A stretch of 64,000 nucleotides of DNA from Caenorhabditis remanei (taxonomy: Eukaryota > Nematoda > Chromadorea > Rhabditida > Rhabditidae), in contig NC_071329.1 in NCBI RefSeq assembly GCF_010183535.1, forward strand, positions 14,942,001 to 15,006,000, in the 5' to 3' direction. The notes under the pieces are model-generated. The model was not told the DNA's origin, did no database searches, and saw only the letters and a program-made list of their open reading frames with translations. Each line of letters opens with the position of its first letter. Within the stretch, counting starts at the first letter, position 1. The position numbers were made by a program, and so were the translations under genes. Positions 33,891-46,619 of this stretch are shown here, piece by piece.

Positions 33891-36313
33891 TTAGCATTTG
33901 TGAGCATTTTGATGACACCTATTGAAAAAATGAAACTTTCCTAATTGAAAAAATTGAACATCTAATACGATGTTATCATTTTTAACAAAAAATTACGTAA
34001 GTCCTGACATATAACACTGAGAAAATTTTGCAGAATTTAGCAGAAATTTAGCAGATTTCCAAATCCAAAAATATAATTCTTGAGGTCGAGTTGCCATAAG
34101 AATTTAGTCTCAATCCTTCATGTTCTTTTATTTCTTTTTCCTTTTTTATGAACCGTCTTCCTTTGACAAAAAAACGACTCTCATTCGATGTGAATTTCAT
34201 GACCTAATCAAATTCTCGACACCCTTTCCCACTCATTATTAGTACTTATTGCATTCAATGTGCTCCTCTGCACATTAATTCTCTCCAAGCAAATGTCATT
34301 AATCACATAAAAAAGGGAGCGAACGAGCACTTTTTTGGGGGTAGAAACATTATAGATGGCTGCAAAAAAGAAAGGAAATAAAACATTTAATAAAAAAGAA
34401 AAAAGAAGGGCTTGGGAAAAAAGAGAAAAAGAAAAAGAGGAGCGACGATCGTTTGGAAAATGTTTTTTGATGGGTTTATGAGTATTGTAGTAGAGCTGAG
34501 AAAAAATATAACTTTTCTAGATGAATAGGGGATGACGAAATTGATAAATGAACAATGATTCAGGAAAGTTGTAAAAAGTAGAGCCAAGCCTAATTCAGGA
34601 TAAACATTGAGTAAAGTAGGAGACGGAAAAATAACAATTCAAAAACAGAGGAGGGTGTATGCGTAGAAATAAAAAATGAATACGAACTACAAAACATCTT
34701 ATGGGCGATATAGGACAACAAGGGGAGGTACAAAATGAAGTGCACTTTTCAAAATCCTCGTCACTTTTTGAATACGATTTCCGAGCTGTATTTTATGTTT
34801 TCTCTTTAATTTTATGTTCCAGAACTGATAGATTACTAATAAGTTCATTTTAACTTTATTTGGGTTTTTTAGGTCATGTTTTAATACATTTTTTCCTTAT
34901 TCACAACCGTCAAAAATCTATTTTTTACACATCTCAGTTTAGAGTTGGTCTAACATCATATTTCCCCTTTTCGCATTTTTGACATGCTTATGCAGAAAAG
35001 GGAAAAAGTATGTAAAAATACAGGTTTCACCGTTGCTGAATAAAATAAAATTTGTATTAAAATACATTTTTACATGTCCTGAATAACACCAGAACAGAAT
35101 TTTCTATCGAAAGAGCAGTAATACCGTGTAATTAGGTATGGTACTACCTATTTTTGGTTCTCATTAAACATAGGTAACGGATGATGAGTATAATTAACTA
35201 TAACGAAGATTATGATATCTTGGGATTTCTTGGGATTAGAAAGAATTTCTAATAGGAAATTATCTAGCGAGAAAGTGTTGAAAACCCAAAAAGTTCATTG
35301 CAAACAAATAAACCTCCCGTGATACTTTCCGGAAAACATAAGACTATAGTTTTTTGTTATTTTATCAATAACTTCATAAAAAATTTTATCAGATTCGTTT
35401 TCAGCTTTGAAATAGCTTTCAAAATACCCCATTTCTCCCTCCATATATAAATTTTCAATCAAATTCCGCCCCTCGCCTTGTTTCCATGGAAAGCCCTCTT
35501 CTTCTTCATCTTGTGTTCTTCTTGTCCCCTCTTGTCGAACAACACGCGTACCCTTTAACGTAACGGCGGTTGCTAACGAAATACTAAACTAGTATGTATC
35601 TAGACTAATATGATGTGCGCAGCAGCAAAGAGAGGAAACGGCAGGTGCGGGCTACGGATAAGGAAAGGAGGTATTTAATACGTAAGGTTGCAAGAGAATA
35701 TGGACTTTTGGAGTGTATCTTTGCATCCTCGTCCTTCACAGAGCTTTAGTAGAAGATGGATTATTAAATGCGTTGTCTTCAAAGCCCATTTTTTCAATTT
35801 TTTCATGGTTTTTCAGAATTTCTTTTAATTCTGTATCAGATTCGAAATTTTGGCTTTTCGTGAAACAAACTCAAAAATTTTCGAAAAATTGGAAACATTT
35901 GAGTTTTGAATTTGGACGGCAACATATGTTCTTGCCATTGAGCACGCAGATTTTGATACCTTTTTTGTGATCCACTGGAAACGTTTAGAAAAAAGAAAAA
36001 TGTATAGCTTATGAACAGTGTACTAGGTCAGAACTCATTTTATACAACAATTTTTGTTTCTGAAACATGATCAAACGATAGTGTATTCGAACTAATATGA
36101 CTCCGGTGTAACGCGCATCTTAACCATCGTTTTTTGTTTATGTTCATCTGTAATTCTATTCTATCCCATCTTCTCTATTTTTTATTCTAGTAAGAGTTTT
36201 TATTCTAGTACTGAATAATAAGTTTCATTAGCAAACAATCAGAGGACAAAAATATAATTGACATTTGAAATCATTACAAAAAACCAACAAACATTTTTGA
36301 TAATGAAAAGAAA
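33891..36313. other. 2.4 kb without a supported gene
   Basis: Very AT-rich. Contains an R8 element (34871-35090). Plus and minus frames of 60-85 codons show no splice signals in register. Confidence 0.45.
34871..35090. repeat. R8 inverted-repeat element
   Basis: The left end AGGTCATGTTTTAATACATT and right end TGTATTAAAATACATTTTTA then CATGTCCT are inverted. Related to 63286-63498. About 220 bp, MITE-like. Confidence 0.65.
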
Positions 36314-37832
36314 TTAGTATGGACGAATCATTAGTCTCCTTGTTTCTTCTTTCACAACTATATATCCTTTAGATAGTTGAAATTGGTGTTCTGCTTTAAT
36401 TGCCTTACTCCTTTCATACCATTTCTTTCTCTCTATCCCTTCCTGTTTTGTTGCTGGAGGCATTCGTAGCCATGCTTCACCTGAAAAGATTTTCGTATAA
36501 AAAATTGAAAAAAACTAGCTCAAAAAACTCACGTGCTTCTTCCGAATTTCCACGGCCCGTTTTTATAAACCATCTGTAAAACATATTCTTTGTCTCCGAT
36601 GGTTTCCTCACTTCTTGAGGCTTCCAAATAGCTTCAACATCACTCGGGTCGTAAATGTTCATTGTGCGGACTGAAATATTAGATAAAAAGTTTCAAAAGT
36701 TATTAAAATCTATATACTTACCATTAATCCAATCCTCATAAATCGGAGACTTTATGACGTGCTCCAAGACTTCAAGCGTCTTCTTTTTTTGGTCATCGGG
36801 CGATCCACGCGCAAGAATTGCATAGGCCTGTCTAGCAAAATCCTGAGGAGAGCAGTCACCCGAGAATGGTGAATTCAATATTTTCTCCATTTCACGTTCT
36901 GTCATAAACGACAGATTTGGCGTCAATGATGGAGGTGATGGGGAATCTGAAATGAAATTATTATTTCGAACAACTGGAACCATGTCGGCTTAATATACCT
37001 CGTGTCGAATTTTGTAGTGATGAAGGAAGGGTGCTTCCAGATGGCATGCATAATCCTGGACGAACTGAATCCAGTGCAGTTGAAAGACTTCCTAGGGAAG
37101 ATGCTGCAAAATTCGAATTCAGCGTTTGAACTCCTGAAAAAGTGAGCGATACAGTTGGCATTCAATGAAATACTCACCAAGAAAATCTGCTTGTGGAAGC
37201 ATATTGAATGGCTGCAAGAGCCCTGGCACCGAACTTGTTGGAAGATGGGTAGTAGTACCCGTATTCTGAAGAGTGCTACTCATTTGAGTTTTTGCCGCCA
37301 AGAAGTTATCTGTAACAAGTATTCGAGGTAATTGCACTGTTATAATTGGGATTTAGAAAAACACTAACCAAGAGGGTTTGGTGGAAATGATTTAGGCATT
37401 TCGAGGAAAGTTGCACTCGGGACAGTTTGAGCAAGTGGTCTTCTGGCTCCAAAGAACTGGTCTGAAACAGTTTATCAAGCTACTGAAATGACAGGTTTCA
37501 AATTTCGGTCAAACTCACTTTGCCAGGTGATGGAGGCCGAATTGATTGGGAAAGGTACGGTAGGAGCAGGAATGGTGGGGTTGATATCAAATCTTTCGAT
37601 TACCCGGTTGATTGGAGAACTTGGCATGGATAAATCGATTGGAATGCTTGCAGTCGAGTTTGCATGCGGAAGAAGAAGGCTTCCTGGAGGGTTTATAGGA
37701 AAACTGGTATTTGCTGGATTGGCTGAAAATTTCCAAGAAATTGTTTCCCTGATTTAGTATCTCACCACAATTTCCTTGAAGCATATTCAAAAGGTCAAGG
37801 AGAGACTGGTCAACAGTTGAAGACAAGTTCAT
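36314..37832 (-). CDS. Gene I: cassette-family protein, 386 aa
   Basis: Eight minus-strand exons (37766-37832, 37519-37722, 37369-37461, 37178-37309, 36999-37133, 36722-36946, 36533-36670, 36314-36480), all introns phase 1. GTTTTCAG lies one base before the ATG. Residues 1-210 are a low-complexity, disordered region rich in Pro, Ser, Asn, Thr and Leu (FPINPPGSLLLPH, TGTTTHLPTSSVPG). A helical domain follows (MTEREMEKILNSPFSGDCSP, QAYAILARGSPDDQKKKT). The cassette is NIYDPSDVEAIWKPQEV (290), FYRWFIKTGRG, then the last exon with Trp335 (EAWLRMPPATKQEGIERKKW), KAEHQFQLSKGYIVVK and a short basic end. The Pro/Asn/Ser-rich N-terminus resembles K. Function unknown. Confidence 0.85.
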
Positions 37833-40109
37833 TCTGAAAACGTTTAAAAAACTTTGTCGAAAACTAAAATTAGAATCAGATTTTGTGACGCAACTCAGAG
37901 ATGTCTTGTCGTTTGGATGAACAGAGAATGAGATCATAAACGGGGATAAAATTATACATAAATCACGAGTTTTTTCCAGACAACTTTTCGAAAATAGTCG
38001 CAAGGGACAACGGGTCACGACAAACTCCACAGAGACTTTTCATCGTGTTACTGAATCTGGTCAGAAACCAGATGTTGAGTCAGAAAATGAGTAGAGAAGA
38101 AGAATATGAAGTGCATAATACAATTATCAAACTCTATGAAAGTTCTAATAATCTGAAAACAGTTCTCTTTTCATTTTTTGATTAGTAACTCTTTATCTTC
38201 TTATCTCAACTTCATAAAGTTTTTTTTTTACATCTGATTCATTTCGAAAACTATTTATATAGTGTTCACGTCGCTTTCAGAAATTCTCATTTTCACATGT
38301 TTTCTTTTACGACATCTCTGCACGTAGACAGACCTCCTCTCCATTCTTTACCCTCACTTTATCTTTTTCATGACATTTCAGTGTCTCCATGTCTCAATTC
38401 TCACGACCAACGCAAGTGTAATCAATATGTCCCTGGTAGCATGTATAACCACCCTCCTCTCGCCCAGCATGTGTGCGTCGTGTGTGCGCATGAAAATGTT
38501 AACAGCGAGGACACCGTGGAGAAAGCTTTGAAAGAGCGACGAGGTTTAGAAGGAAATGAGGTACAATGTAGTTTCGTATTCAAAGTCTGCATTTGACATA
38601 ATACTGGAGATATCGAGTGTGATCTCTAATAGCGAACTTATACATGGTCGTGTGAGTTTTGTGATTTATGTTTTTCACAGTCGTAACTCATTATCGTCGT
38701 TCTTTTCATCAGAAGCCGTCGGCGCTCCGTTTCTCTCTCATTTTCATCCTAGTATTCATTTATTCCGTAGACTCCGCCCATTTTCATCACTTTACAACCG
38801 ATAGTTGTTTTTACAATAAAGCCACCTTTATTCTGTGTAAAAAATAAAGTTAGGCCTAGGATTTTCAAGAAAAATTTTGCGGGCTGAAACGCATGATCGG
38901 CAGGGAGTTATGGGCGGAGCTTAAAGTGCAAGCGGGGCAATTGAAATTCCAGCTGATTTTTTAACGAGTAACAATGAATTTTAAGAAAAATTCGTGTTTT
39001 AATCGATGTTTTTGCAGTATATGTATATATTGTTTTTGTTTAATCAATCACTGAAACCTTAAATTTTCTTCCATTTAATATTCTAGTCTTCTCATGTCCT
39101 TTAAAATCATAGCTATTCATTATTATCCTTTCTAATTCGACCATTTTCACGATCCCCAACGACAACCGATGAATTCTAGAAATCACTCCCAATCTGATGA
39201 TTTTCGACAGACAACCTCTACAATGCTTTCGTTTGATCTTAATAATTCTTGTGACTTTTTTGCTGCTAATGTTGTTCATTGGCCAGAAATTGCAATGACC
39301 TAACTCCTTTCTTCCTTTGACGATGATGACTCTTCACGACTAGCGTATTAGATTTCATGACTCTTCTTCATTTTGAAGAAAAAATAACAAAAGAACACAA
39401 GATTTTTCGAAAAAAAAACTGTTTATTTTAACAGAATAATGAAACAACCCGTAAAGATGAAAGAAATAATGGGATATGGGAGGAGACAGAAAAAAACCAG
39501 TTGGGGCTCGATATGTACATGTGAGAGAGAAAGATGATGGGTTCATGGGTCATGGAGGGACACGTGGATATGGGAAAAGACGGTGAGCGTTTTGGATTGA
39601 GGTCAGTATTTGTATGAAGGAAATGAGGAATCACGGACAATGGTGAAAGAACAAGTGGATGAGACACAGCGGGAGGAGGAGAAGGACACATATTTCTAAC
39701 AAAATATAAGGAGTATGAGGAGGACAACATTATGAAATGATAGGCGTATTCAGAAGAATTTAACTGATTAGGGGAAGGAGAAAGAATAGTCAAAATTGTC
39801 ATGGATTGGGAGAGATTTGTGGAACAAGGAGAAGCAGATGACCGTTGAACTAACCGAGAAATGGAGAAGATTCAACCGGGGGAAATAAGGAGAAGAGAAG
39901 CCAGAATTTACAGATGTGATTTTCAATCTGGAAGTGGAGCGGGAAGGTGGAGATGAGTTGAGGGGGCTCAATGAAGTTGGGACAAGGAGGGGGAGAAACA
40001 AGAAAGAGGAGGAACAGTAAGGAGAAGAGAACAACTTAGAGACCAGATGAAAAGAGAAAGAGACAGAGTAGCATAAATGATTGGAAAACAAGTACCGAAA
40101 CGTACCCGA
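37833..40109. other. 2.3 kb spacer between I and J
   Basis: No gene seen. The frames at 39428-40091 on the minus strand and 38297-38804 on the plus strand are C/T-rich shadows without splice partners. Two similar blocks (about 28560-28590 and about 39415-39440) share AAAAAAACTGTTTATTT. Confidence 0.4.
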
Positions 40110-43100
40110 TTATTGAGACGATGGTCCTGCTTCGTCCTTCTTCGACTTCTTTCCATCCGGTTCGCCCTCATTGTCATTGTTCTTGTCCTTGCGTGGCCTT
40201 CCTCTCTTCCTCGTTTTCTTCTCTTCTCTTTCCTCCTCCTCCTCATCTTCTTCTTCCTCACCTGCACCCAACTCATCCGTTTCTCTGGTGCGGATGAAGC
40301 CTCTCTCCAATTGGTGCTTGAATTCTTCAAAAAGCATCCTGTCTCTTTCGCACCAATCGAAGAACTCTTGTCCCTCCTCCCTTTCGATTTGCTTCCACTC
40401 CTCTTCTGAAGGAACGTAAACAGGTAATTGAGAAGCCTGATATTTTATTAACTCACTTGTCTTCTTGATGTCGTGCTTCTGAGATTTCCGATAATTGAAG
40501 AAGAGCCGCTTTGCAGTCACCCGTTTCATGCTCACTTTTTGGGGAATTTGGGAAGTGAATTGCGGGTTGAACAGGTTTCTCCGATCTGCTGAAAGTGTTC
40601 AAAAAGTCGAATCGAATTGTTCTGATTGATCACTCACGAAGGAATTCGTCGCTGTACAGCGGACAATCTTGGCAGTTCTTTTGGGCTGCTCCAAAAGCTT
40701 GCAAAAACTCGAAAGAGTTCGGGTCGAGCGGAGTCGTGTGTTGTTTAATTTTCCGAACGTTGTCCGATTCTGTCCGAGTTGGCTTCCATGGCTCCACAGC
40801 TCCTGTCTTCTTACGCCGATATGTTCCTGTAAACAATTCATTTTCATTTCAAAACTTTAATCAGTATGTAACTTACCACGACGTTGCTTTGGTGCCTCTT
40901 GTGGTCCGCTCTCCTCAGCCAAGAGCTCCTCACTACCTCCAGGAAGAGCCGCATCTGAAATTATATGCTTTGGTGTAAACGTCTTGGGACTTCTGACTAT
41001 TGGAATGCTCAGAATGATGATGGCTTCTATAAAAGAAAAATAAATACCTTCGACTGGATCCACTGGAGTGAGTCCTGAGGCCTGTGGTGGAGATCGAAAT
41101 TGAAACTGGTTCCTATAATTGTAGAAGTTGTCCGGCTGGACATGATGGACTATTCCAGTATCTGAAATTTGATGTGAAAAGTGAAAGAATTCGTGAGAGT
41201 AGAAAAAAATCTCAAAGATAACAAAATAGAAATTTTTCGAATTTTTCGAATCAGTCAAATTTTCGACTATGTTTTTGAATATCGATAAAAATCCAAGCGT
41301 GCGGGAGATTTTTGACTATTTTTGATAAAAATTTCAAAAATTTTGAGTAAATTTGTGAAAAAATTGTGCGCATTTTTGAATCCGTACCGGGCTGAAACTT
41401 TGCAAGTCTGGCTTTAAGTAAGCTGAAAATTTCATGTGGGACAACTCATTTCTGACAACTAAACCACGCAACTTTTGGATAAAATGACACACTTGTGTTC
41501 TCAGCACCCTCAAGATCTTCAGTGTCCTGTTCTTCTGGGCGATTTGGGTCCACCGGTCCGCTTTCCTCCATCATGAGCTCCTCAGCCGTTCGTTCCTCAG
41601 GTTCTCCAGGAAGAGTGACATCTGAAACTATATGGTCTTGGTGTAAACATCTTGTGACTTTGACTATTGAAATTCTTGTGTTCGCTCAGATATATGAAAG
41701 AAAACGACAGACCTTCCACTGGAGAGTCTCTTGGGAGTTGCAGCTGTAGTTGTGGCTGGCTCCGGTAGTTGGCGAAGGTGACCGGCTGGATGACTTCTTC
41801 TATATCTGAAAATTGATGTGAAAAGTGCAAGAATTCGCGAGAGTAGAAAAACATCGCAAAGATAACAGAATTCTGAGAATTTTTCCGAGAAGTAAACTTC
41901 ATCTCGGTATAACTTACCTGCCTGGCTTTCTTCATCCAATTGCTCAACTGATGCCTGGATTTTCATGTCGCTCGTTCCAATTGGGACTTCTGAAAATTGA
42001 CGAAAATTATGAAATTCTGCCTTTTCTGTTATTTCCAAATAAACCTATCAACTTATATAAGAATTTTTCATGCTTACTTTTTCTGTGGGCTTCATCCAAT
42101 TGATCCTGGAGAAATTGATTCTTTTTCCTCTCCTCTTCAAGCGCAGCCATCAGTTTTTTAATTTCCTCGTCTGAAAACATGTCGAGTTTACAAATGAAAG
42201 TCATTTTGTGGGAATAAGTAGTCTAACAGTACTCACTTTCTGTCTTCTCAACTTCCTTCAACTCCCTCTCTGCTGCTTCTTTCTTTTTCCTTTCTTCCTC
42301 CATTTTTTCGATGGCGGACTCGGTTTTCCTCCCTGAAAAATATATCAGTTATGCTCTGCTAATTTCTAGGATTGTCCATTACTCACTTTCTTCGTCTAGT
42401 ATCCTTTTCATCATCATGACCTGCTTCTCCCTCGCATCCTCGCTTCTTTTCAACGCAGTCTTCAATTTGTTGATCTCCTCATCTGAAAGTTTTTTAAATT
42501 GTGAATGCCTTCTTTTTGTGACCGTTAAAATTGAAGACTCTAATAGAAGTGCCCCCAGAGCAAAGTCTATTTAACGCGGTATATATTTTTCATCAAAGGA
42601 GATATCGAAAAGTTGCTAACAGACAAATTATAGCTGAATATTTGTGAAATATTTCTTTTGTTGAAATAAGTTTGATAGTTCTCAAGGCAATTGAGATATT
42701 GTTCTCCAAACTCTTGCTACTGGGGGCCCCTCTGTTAGATGGTTTTTTAAAATGTAAATAGATAATCTAACAATACTCACTTTCTGTGTTCTCAATTTCC
42801 TTCAACTCCCTCTCTGCTGCTTCTTTCTTTTTCCTCTCTTCCTCCATTTTTGCTTTGGCAGATTCGGTCTTTTTCTCTGAAAAGTAGATAAATTAAATTT
42901 TTAGATATTTCTAACACTATTTGTGCATTACTCACTTTCCTCCTCCAATTTCTCTTTCATTTTTGCCTCCAAATCATTCTTTTCTTCGGTCTTCTTCTTC
43001 AAATCCGCGTCCAACTTCTTGATCTCCTCGTCTGAAAATTATTTTGAATTTTGAAAGTCTTCTTTTTTTCTTATCTAGGTTTAATATCGTCTTCTTTCTA

Positions 43101-44409
43101 AGAAAAAAAAAGTCGTTTTTCTCAACATCTCAAAATTACTCACTATCCATTTCTCCCATAGCATTAATTGCGTCCTGGGCCGTCTTCTTTTCCTCCTCTG
43201 CCTTCTTCAATTCTTTCTTCAATTTATTGTTTTCCGCTTCCTTCTCCTCCAACTTCGATTCCATATCTTTCTTCATTTTTTCCATATCCTTCTTCATTAT
43301 TTCAATCTCTGAAACGATAGTTTCTATTTTTTGTTGAATAAGTGCGGTGTTACTTTAAAAAATGAACCGATTGTTTTCAAATTGTTTTTGCCATGTATTC
43401 AATTTTTTAGTATGATTTTTTTCGTTTTACCCAGACTTTACTCACCTTTATCTTTATTTTCTTTCTCTACTTTCTCCATTCGTTTTTCCAGCAAATCAAC
43501 GCGAGCGCTGAGCTGATCATCCCCTTGGCAGGCCTTTTTCAGTTTTTGGTCTGAAAACGAAAGAAATTTTAGGAAAATAGAATAACCACTCGCTAACCTT
43601 TCTCCTCATTCTCCTTTTTCAGTTTCTCGTTTTCCTCCATCAGTTGAGCCAGACGGAGGTCCTCTGCAAAAAATACAAATGCACATACACATATAATTTT
43701 TGGTTTTAAAGCCCACCTTCCGTTGTTTCGGTTCCAACGTCTCTCGTGTCCGGCTCGGAGCGACGGCGTGATGGCCCTGGTTGATCGTCTGAAAAGGAAA
43801 CTGAGTTTTTGTAAATCGAAACGAAAAAGACCATACCGTTTCCATCTTCTCCGTCGAGTGATGTATCGGGGCCAGATCCAGAGGGGCCAGGAGCAGGACC
43901 ATCGCTTCCCTCGGCGCCAACGACGGCGATTCCTGAAAAAGAAAATATTTATTATTCACATTCAAACTAATATTCTATTAAATATATGCACCTGGTGGCG
44001 GGAGAAGGCAATTCAAGTAAGTCAGCAACTGGGAGATGATCTGGGAGTCCCCAGCTGCGGTGCTCCCGGGGACTTCCCTAGTCGGGTACCAAGTTCCGAC
44101 TGGGGCTTCACAGACAAAGAGGACGGGCGGATCTAAAAATAAAAACTTATTGAACACTTCAATGACACGTTTAACTTACCCGGGTTGCTGGTGGGGACTC
44201 TCGTGAAGGCAGTGGGGCCTTCTGGGCCGAGTTCCCGACCGGCTGGTCTTGGGAGGAGCCGGTAGAACTCCTCACGCTCTCTTCCTGAAAACAAGTTTTT
44301 CTTGAAGAAAATAGTTTTGAAACTCACTTCTATTGGCATTCACAAGCAGTTGATAAAGCATTAGGAAGAGGAAGAATACATTGGTGGGGGTGAACGCGTT
44401 GTTGTCCAT
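40110..44409 (-). CDS. Gene J: large cassette-family protein with AT-hook and duplicated exons, 803 aa
   Basis: Twenty-one minus-strand exons give one 803-codon frame; every intron is phase 1. Exons: 44328-44409, 44180-44284, 43992-44132, 43837-43932, 43717-43788, 43598-43663, 43446-43550, 43144-43308, 42936-43031, 42781-42876, 42387-42482, 42237-42332, 42078-42170, 41918-41989, 41713-41805, 41493-41621, 41048-41161, 40877-40954, 40638-40826, 40457-40588, 40110-40405. N-terminal module (FTPTNVFFLFLMLYQLLVNA, then GPTAFTRVPT) like gene H; Gly/Pro linker; long Lys/Glu coiled coil (about 166-436) built partly from tandem 32-residue exons; a duplicated two-exon block (461-598); cassette NLFNPQFTSQIPQKV (667), last exon Trp709 (EEWKQIEREEGQEFFDW), LERGFIRTR; acidic run; AT-hook-like RKRGRPRKDK (about 771-780). 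Likely a nuclear DNA-associated protein (inference from the AT-hook). Confidence 0.86.
42534..42745. repeat. R3 repeat inside gene J intron 10
   Basis: Lies between two tandem coiled-coil exon pairs. Blocks AGCAAAGTCTATTTA, GAGATATTGTTCTCCAAACT and CTTGCTACTGG recur at 60835-61049. Confidence 0.7.
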
Positions 44410-44550
44410 GTTGACTTAAATTAGAAAATATTGGATTTAAAAGACAAGACTGAAGAGAATATGAAACGGATTGGGATGGCGCAAGAATATTTTTTTAAAC
44501 TGCAGAAGAGGTTGTGTTGAATGGAAGAGAACGGTGAGTTTTAAGAAAAA

Positions 44551-44776
44551 TACCGTAAAACTTGTAATATAGGAGTATCTAGCGATGCCTGTTTGCAGCG
44601 GTATATCTCGATTCCCCAAGGAAATATCAAAAAACTACTAACTGTCAAAATATAGCATAATAATCATTGAATATTTAATCAGTTGAAAAATGTTTCATAT
44701 CTATTAAGACAGCCGAGATAAGATGCTCCAAACTTTTGCTACCTCTAGATGCGCCTTTATTTCAGGTTTTACGGTA
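44551..44776. repeat. R3 repeat copy upstream of gene J
   Basis: Complete inverted ends: TACCGTAAAACTTGTAATAT and TTTCAGGTTTTACGGTA. About 225 bp. It lies 140 bp upstream of the gene J start codon. Confidence 0.75.
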
Positions 44777-46619
44777 ACAGTTTGAAGATTAGTTGAGCCC
44801 ATTTTTACGAAGAAAAATTCTATTTGTCAATTTTTGTTAATGTTGGTTCTAGGCCAATACTACTTGATTAACTACCCCATAAATTTTACGCTAATGTCGG
44901 TATGTGTTAGACAATGAAGTGTGTCACTGAGAGGAGCTCCGCGATGACCCGCAAAGGTTGTAAACCGTGGATGCGCGGCGCGTTAGGTTAGGAAGACACC
45001 GATATAAACTTTGAGCGAATCTAGCTTGGAAAAAGTCGGTGTGTCGGCACGAGAAATAGGAAAAAGATGGTAATGAATAGTGGAGGAGAGAAAGGACAGA
45101 GTTGGAAGGAACCGAGGCGGTGGAGATGAATGGAAAGGGAGTACTTACCGTAAAAACTGTATTATCACGGCATGTCGGTATACTTTTCAACTGCCTCCAT
45201 GAAAAATTATGTGGTTTCAGAAACTCTTGAAAATTAAACGAAAAAACTTTTTTGGACATTCTATTTGTTGATCTAAAAGTTACTAATCACGCTGCTTCTA
45301 ATCATAACCAAGAAAAAACACCGGGATAATCATATTCATGAATTCTGAGTATAAATGGGATGTCGTTATAACACAGGTGCCATTACAGTTTTCGCGGTAT
45401 ACTGACGCAGAGACAGTTCTAAGAACGTAAAGTTGTAAAATGAAAACCTTGCTAAACTACAAGTCTTATGCAAATTGCAAAAGAGTGATATGAGTGAAAG
45501 AACATTTAGGATCAGAAAAGTGTAATAATGATGAAATAAGAGATATAAGGAGAAGCGGTGTAGAAGACGAGAGAAACATATGTCTGTATGGAATGGCCTT
45601 GCAAGTTGCAAGGTTGCACCATCTGGCCAGAAAGACAGTTCAAAGTAGATTGTTTTGAGGTTCAATCTACAAAAAAAACATGTTTACAAAAGTCGAAAAA
45701 GTTGAATGGTGATAAGAAACTATTACAGGATCCCACTTATTATGAGCACTTGATGAATATGATATGCTCTCCAATTGCAAACTCCCATTAGTTTTTTCGA
45801 TGCACGAGTGGACGACCGAGTAAATGTCGCCAAAAAGTATGGGAGCGAGCGACATTGTACAAACCATTTCGAAGACAGAAAGAGAGGAATGGCAATAAAA
45901 AATATTCTAATGGGGAAATGGAGGACGAATGTTTGCGAAGGGGGAGCTAGGAGTTTTACGAGGTGGGAGCGAATAGGAATAAGAACTTTCTAGATGGATG
46001 AGGGACCGGAGATTCTGAATTCCAAAAATGAGAAGTTATTCGATGAGGGATCCTAAAAACTAGAAGCCAATGATTCACACCAAGCAATTCAGTATGAAAG
46101 AAGAACAAAATGGAAAGACATGAAAAAAAACAAAGAAAAAACGACAAGGACGCCAACAAATAGTGTAAATTTCAATTTAAATATAGATCCTTGGAGAAAA
46201 GTGAGTCATCGAAACCTCGAAAGCATGATTATGTTGCAAAATGTTGTTTCAAAACAAACGAATGCAAAACCTAAGCCTTCGAGCGTAATAAGTAAGTCTG
46301 CGCGTTATCAAAGTAACAACTAGACAGGAAAAGGTACAAAATAGATTTGAAATATACATATGTACTTATGCACGAAGAGACATACATATCACAACATAAA
46401 TCCGAAAGAAAAGGAAAATTTGGAACGAAAGATAATTGGCAGTTTCAACTGATGCTCAAGCACGTCTAGGATTGAAACAGAGGTGCAAAGGTGTGCAATT
46501 ATTATGGGAGGTACATAGCATTCTATATTATGTATATGCAGAAGTTCAGATTGGTTTCTTTTTTATGGGCCCTTGGAAACAAATAGTATGTCGATAAAGT
46601 TTACAGTGTTTTTATTGGG

